Positions 6,983-9,063 of a DNA stretch of 9,063 nt are shown here, piece by piece; within the stretch, counting starts at the first letter, position 1; every line of letters begins with the position of its first letter. The translations under genes were made by a program, and so were the position numbers. The DNA comes from Bacillota bacterium (GTDB lineage: Bacteria > Bacillota > Clostridia > Lachnospirales > Lachnospiraceae): assembly GCA_023415655.1 (NCBI GenBank), contig JAEZKD010000232.1, positions 1 through 9,063 of the forward strand. Reading direction: 5' to 3'. The notes beneath the pieces were generated by a model. It ran no database searches. It was not told the DNA's origin and worked only from the letters and a program-made list of their open reading frames with translations.

Positions 6983-7287
6983 CGTTTCTACAAGCTACGT
7001 TTGCTATCTTTTTGATGGCACTTTTTACATACATTCCACGAGCGCTACCGGTGGCTGTATTTCGTAAAGAGATAACCTCAAAATATATCAAGTCATTTTT
7101 GCATTATGTGCCCTTTGCTGTATTGGCGTCCTTGACATTTCCAGAGGTCTTTTACTCAACAAGAGATGTCATCACTGCCTTTGCAGGTACCATGATTGCT
7201 TTGTTGCTTGCATATTGTAATAAGAGTCTTGTAATTGTAGCAGCAGGAGCAATTTTGACAGTTTTGATTACAGGAATGATTGTCTAG
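6979..7287 (+). CDS. azlD: AzlD family branched-chain amino acid exporter, small subunit
   Basis: A 102-residue protein of the AzlD family, the obligate small partner of AzlC. It has the hallmark TYIPRALPV (17-25) after the first membrane segment, and about four hydrophobic segments (roughly 4-22, 40-55, 63-80, 84-101). Its ATG overlaps the azlC stop codon in an ATGA arrangement (6979-6982), which is typical for translational coupling of subunits made in equal amounts. GGAGGTGG at about 6968-6975 inside azlC serves as ribosome binding site. It is the last gene of the operon; no clear terminator hairpin follows before the next promoter at 7310. Confidence 0.9.
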   Translation: MTFLQATFAIFLMALFTYIPRALPVAVFRKEITSKYIKSFLHYVPFAVLASLTFPEVFYSTRDVITAFAGTMIALLLAYCNKSLVIVAAGAILTVLITGMIV

Positions 7288-7309
7288 GGAGAGATAGAAG
7301 GTAGTTTAG

Positions 7310-7338
7310 TTGTATCCTTTGGAATCATTTGGTATAAT
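7310..7338 (+). promoter_or_regulatory. Sigma-A promoter of the PilC-like operon
   Basis: TTGTAT (7310-7315), a 17-base spacer, and a perfect TATAAT (7333-7338). Transcription should start near 7345, leaving a leader of about 50 bases. The -35 box lies within the left arm of an inverted repeat, GTTGTATCCTTT (7309-7320), matched at 11 of 12 positions by AAAAGATACAAC (7367-7378). Confidence 0.8.
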
Positions 7339-7394
7339 ACTAGTAACAAGCATCTGATAAGTAAGGAAAAGATACAACAGTGGGAGGAAAAGGG

Positions 7395-8450
7395 ATGGCA
7401 AACAACAAAAAAGTAATGAAATTTTCATCCGAAGAGACATCTGTTTTTTGTGAACAGATTGCCATGCTTTTAAACAGTGGTATACCATTGTATGAAGGCA
7501 TATACATGTTGTATAGCGAGATGGAAGAGAAAAAGACGAAAAATATATTAGAACAGCTGGAGAAATCATTAAGAGGGAATACAACTTTATATGATTCTTT
7601 AGTAAAAACGCAAGCATTTCCAGAATATATGGTTCATATGGTGAAGGTAGGAGAGACAACTGGTAAGCTAGAAGAGGTCATGAAGTCGTTAGCAGATTAT
7701 TATGAACGGGAAAGTGAAGTTAAGACTAGCATAAAAAGTGCAATCACGTATCCAGCTGTCTTATTTGCAATGATGTCGGTAATAATCATGGTACTGGTAT
7801 TTAAAATATTACCTATGTTTGAACTTATGTTTTTTGAGTTGAATTCTGAGGTTGCAGACACTACAAAAAGCATGATGAATTATGGGATTGTTGTAGGCAA
7901 AGTGATTGCAATCCTCACTTTCGTTGCTTTTGTAGTTTTTATCATAGTTCTTTGTTGGTATAAAACGAAAAAAGGTGAGAGAAAACTACGTAGTTTTATG
8001 ATGAATTTCCGTTTGACAAAGAAACTATCCGAAGCTATGGCTGTTGGTAAATTTATCTCTAGTATGGCACTTATGATTAATTCTGGAATTGAGATGCCAA
8101 GAGCCTTAGATATTTCATATAATGCATCAAGTCATCGTAAAGTAAAGGAAAAGATAAAACAGTGTAAAAGCTTAATCGATAAAAATGTATCCTTAGAGGA
8201 GGCAATTCATGAGACTAGGCTATTAATTGGTATGGAAAGTCAACTTATTACCGTTGCAGCGAAAACAGGGGCTTCGGATACTGCTTTTGAAAAACTAAGT
8301 GTTCAATATAATACAAGAATTACAGGTATGCTACATAAACTGTCAACGACCATTGAAACGATACTTGTCGTTTCATTAGCAGTTTTAATTGGCAGTGTTT
8401 TAATCTCTGTCATGCTACCTTTGGTTAGCATGATTTCATCGATTGGCTAA
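7395..8450 (+). CDS. PilC/GspF-like inner-membrane platform protein (type IV pilus/type II secretion)
   Basis: A 351-residue protein with two T2SSF domains (about 13-140 and 217-341), the fold of PilC, GspF and ComGB, which sit in the inner membrane and link the assembly ATPase to pilin or pseudopilin polymerisation. The first domain shows FCEQIAMLLNSGIPL (18-32) and the conserved VGETTGKLEEVM (85-96); the second repeats it as FISSMALMINSGIEM (220-234), but its equivalent of the VGE motif is VAAKTG (287-292), so the second repeat is less conserved. Three membrane segments: about 119-139, 168-188, 321-345. It is somewhat shorter than the ~400 residues of typical PilC, lacking the N-terminal extension. 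Start ATG 7395 is chosen for GGGAGG at 7382-7387, 7 bases upstream; an upstream GTG overlaps that site. It is the first gene after its own promoter; no ATPase gene is adjacent upstream. Confidence 0.9.
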   Translation: MANNKKVMKFSSEETSVFCEQIAMLLNSGIPLYEGIYMLYSEMEEKKTKNILEQLEKSLRGNTTLYDSLVKTQAFPEYMVHMVKVGETTGKLEEVMKSLADYYERESEVKTSIKSAITYPAVLFAMMSVIIMVLVFKILPMFELMFFELNSEVADTTKSMMNYGIVVGKVIAILTFVAFVVFIIVLCWYKTKKGERKLRSFMMNFRLTKKLSEAMAVGKFISSMALMINSGIEMPRALDISYNASSHRKVKEKIKQCKSLIDKNVSLEEAIHETRLLIGMESQLITVAAKTGASDTAFEKLSVQYNTRITGMLHKLSTTIETILVVSLAVLIGSVLISVMLPLVSMISSIG

Positions 8451-8479
8451 AATGCCATGACGACAGGAGGGTTTGTTAC

Positions 8480-8803
8480 ATGAAGAGTTTCAAGGCTAAG
8501 AAGCAATCACTATTTATGAAAGCAATAGCGATTCCACTGATAACTTTCCTATGCATATTAGCTATTTTATTATTTGGTATCAACAATATGAATGCTCTTG
8601 GAGATGAACAAGAACGCAAGCTGACACATGCGGCACTAAAAAAAGCAATCATTCAGTGTTATGCAAACGAAGGCTTTTATCCGGCAGAGTTAGGCTATCT
8701 AGAAGATAACTATTATCTTAGAATTGACCATGATAAATACTATGTTTATTATGAGTGTTTTTCTTCCAATATAATGCCAGAATTTGATGTTTTTGAAAAG
8801 TAG
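8480..8803 (+). CDS. Small single-helix protein in the pilus-like operon, pseudopilin-like
   Basis: A 107-residue protein not assigned to a named family. It has a short basic N-terminus (KSFKAKKQ), one hydrophobic helix at about 14-36, then an extracytoplasmic part of ~70 residues. That part contains AALKKAIIQCYANEGFYPAE (51-70), which resembles the alpha-1 helix and following YP turn of GspG-like pseudopilins, and a YLEDNYYLRIDHDKYYVYY beta region. No prepilin peptidase motif (G before F/M with E at +5) is seen, so it is probably not processed as a classical prepilin. AGGAGG (8465-8470) lies 9 bases before the ATG. It is 29 bases after the PilC-like gene and surely cotranscribed. A minor pilin-like or assembly role is inferred from context. 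Confidence 0.75.
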   Translation: MKSFKAKKQSLFMKAIAIPLITFLCILAILLFGINNMNALGDEQERKLTHAALKKAIIQCYANEGFYPAELGYLEDNYYLRIDHDKYYVYYECFSSNIMPEFDVFEK

Positions 8804-8828
8804 TGGATATGGAAAGAGGGAGATTTTG

Positions 8829-9063
8829 ATGGAAAAGAAAAACCAGAAATCATGGATGATTAACTTTATCAGTATAATCGTAATTTTAGGCATTTTTGCG
8901 ATTTCATGTCTGATATTAATCAATATTGGTATCAAGGTTTATCAAAAAGTGGTGCTTGCCAATGATCATAATTTTGAACTTCGTACATCCTTATCCTATG
9001 TAGCCACAAAGCTTCGCCAAACCGATACAATTGGGTATCCTTATATAGAGAAAAAAGATGGAG
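8829..9063 (+). CDS. Single-helix membrane protein of the pilus-like operon, DUF4860-like (partial, 3' end outside window)
   Basis: The first 78 codons of a gene that runs off the window. The product begins with MEKKNQKSW, has one hydrophobic helix at about 11-35, then KVYQKVVLANDHNFELRTSL and SYVATKLRQTDTIG. The stretch NFELRTSLSYVATKLRQ resembles proteins of the Clostridia grouped as DUF4860, found beside PilC-like genes; this match is from memory and not verified. There is no prepilin cleavage motif with glutamate at +5. The ATG has AAAGAGGGAG (8813-8822) 6 bases upstream and follows the preceding stop by 25 bases. Likely another pilin-like component of the same machine. Confidence 0.7.
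   Translation, partial: MEKKNQKSWMINFISIIVILGIFAISCLILINIGIKVYQKVVLANDHNFELRTSLSYVATKLRQTDTIGYPYIEKKDG

Overview
The window is 9,063 bases of AT-rich DNA from a low-GC Gram-positive bacterium. It most resembles a cellulolytic or saccharolytic Clostridia of the Lachnospiraceae type (the Lachnoclostridium phytofermentans group is a plausible guess). The support is the clostridial form of the 23S rRNA tail, strong AGGAGG-type ribosome binding sites, consensus sigma-A promoters, an intracellular GH2 glycosidase, and a PilC-like gene followed by small single-helix proteins. The species assignment is inference.

Layout: (1) 1-~124 is the 3' end of a 23S rRNA gene. No 5S or tRNA follows it; a Rho-independent terminator lies at 229-264. 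(2) 265-673 holds no intact gene. It has a 44-bp-period direct repeat (312-389), a short reading frame broken by a TGA that looks like a gene remnant (385-615), and an 18-bp-stem terminator (615-658) usable from both sides. (3) 674-4114, minus strand, is one large GH2 beta-galactosidase-like gene of 1,147 codons. A single in-frame TAA at codon 254 splits it into a 253-residue N-terminal piece and a long C-terminal piece. The reading frame between the two is intact and encodes the conserved start of the catalytic barrel, so this is one gene with one nonsense codon. (4) 4115-4349 is a divergent intergenic region with a consensus promoter for the plus-strand operon and a weaker candidate for the glycosidase.

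(5) 4350-7287, plus strand, is a compact four-gene operon: an AstE/AspA-type M14 zinc deacylase, a same-length paralogue that has lost most metal-binding and catalytic residues, then azlC and azlD, the two subunits of a branched-chain amino acid exporter. The simplest reading is release of an amino acid from an N-acyl precursor, with a pseudoenzyme partner, coupled to export. The substrate is unknown.

(6) 7310-9063, plus strand, is the beginning of a second operon with its own consensus promoter. It encodes a PilC/GspF-like platform protein with three membrane segments, a 107-residue single-helix protein, and the start of another single-helix protein cut by the window end. It looks like part of a type IV pilus or type II secretion-like machine, but no ATPase or classical prepilin is visible here.

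The most interesting items are the active/inactive deacylase pair coupled to AzlCD, and the single nonsense codon in an otherwise well-preserved glycosidase.
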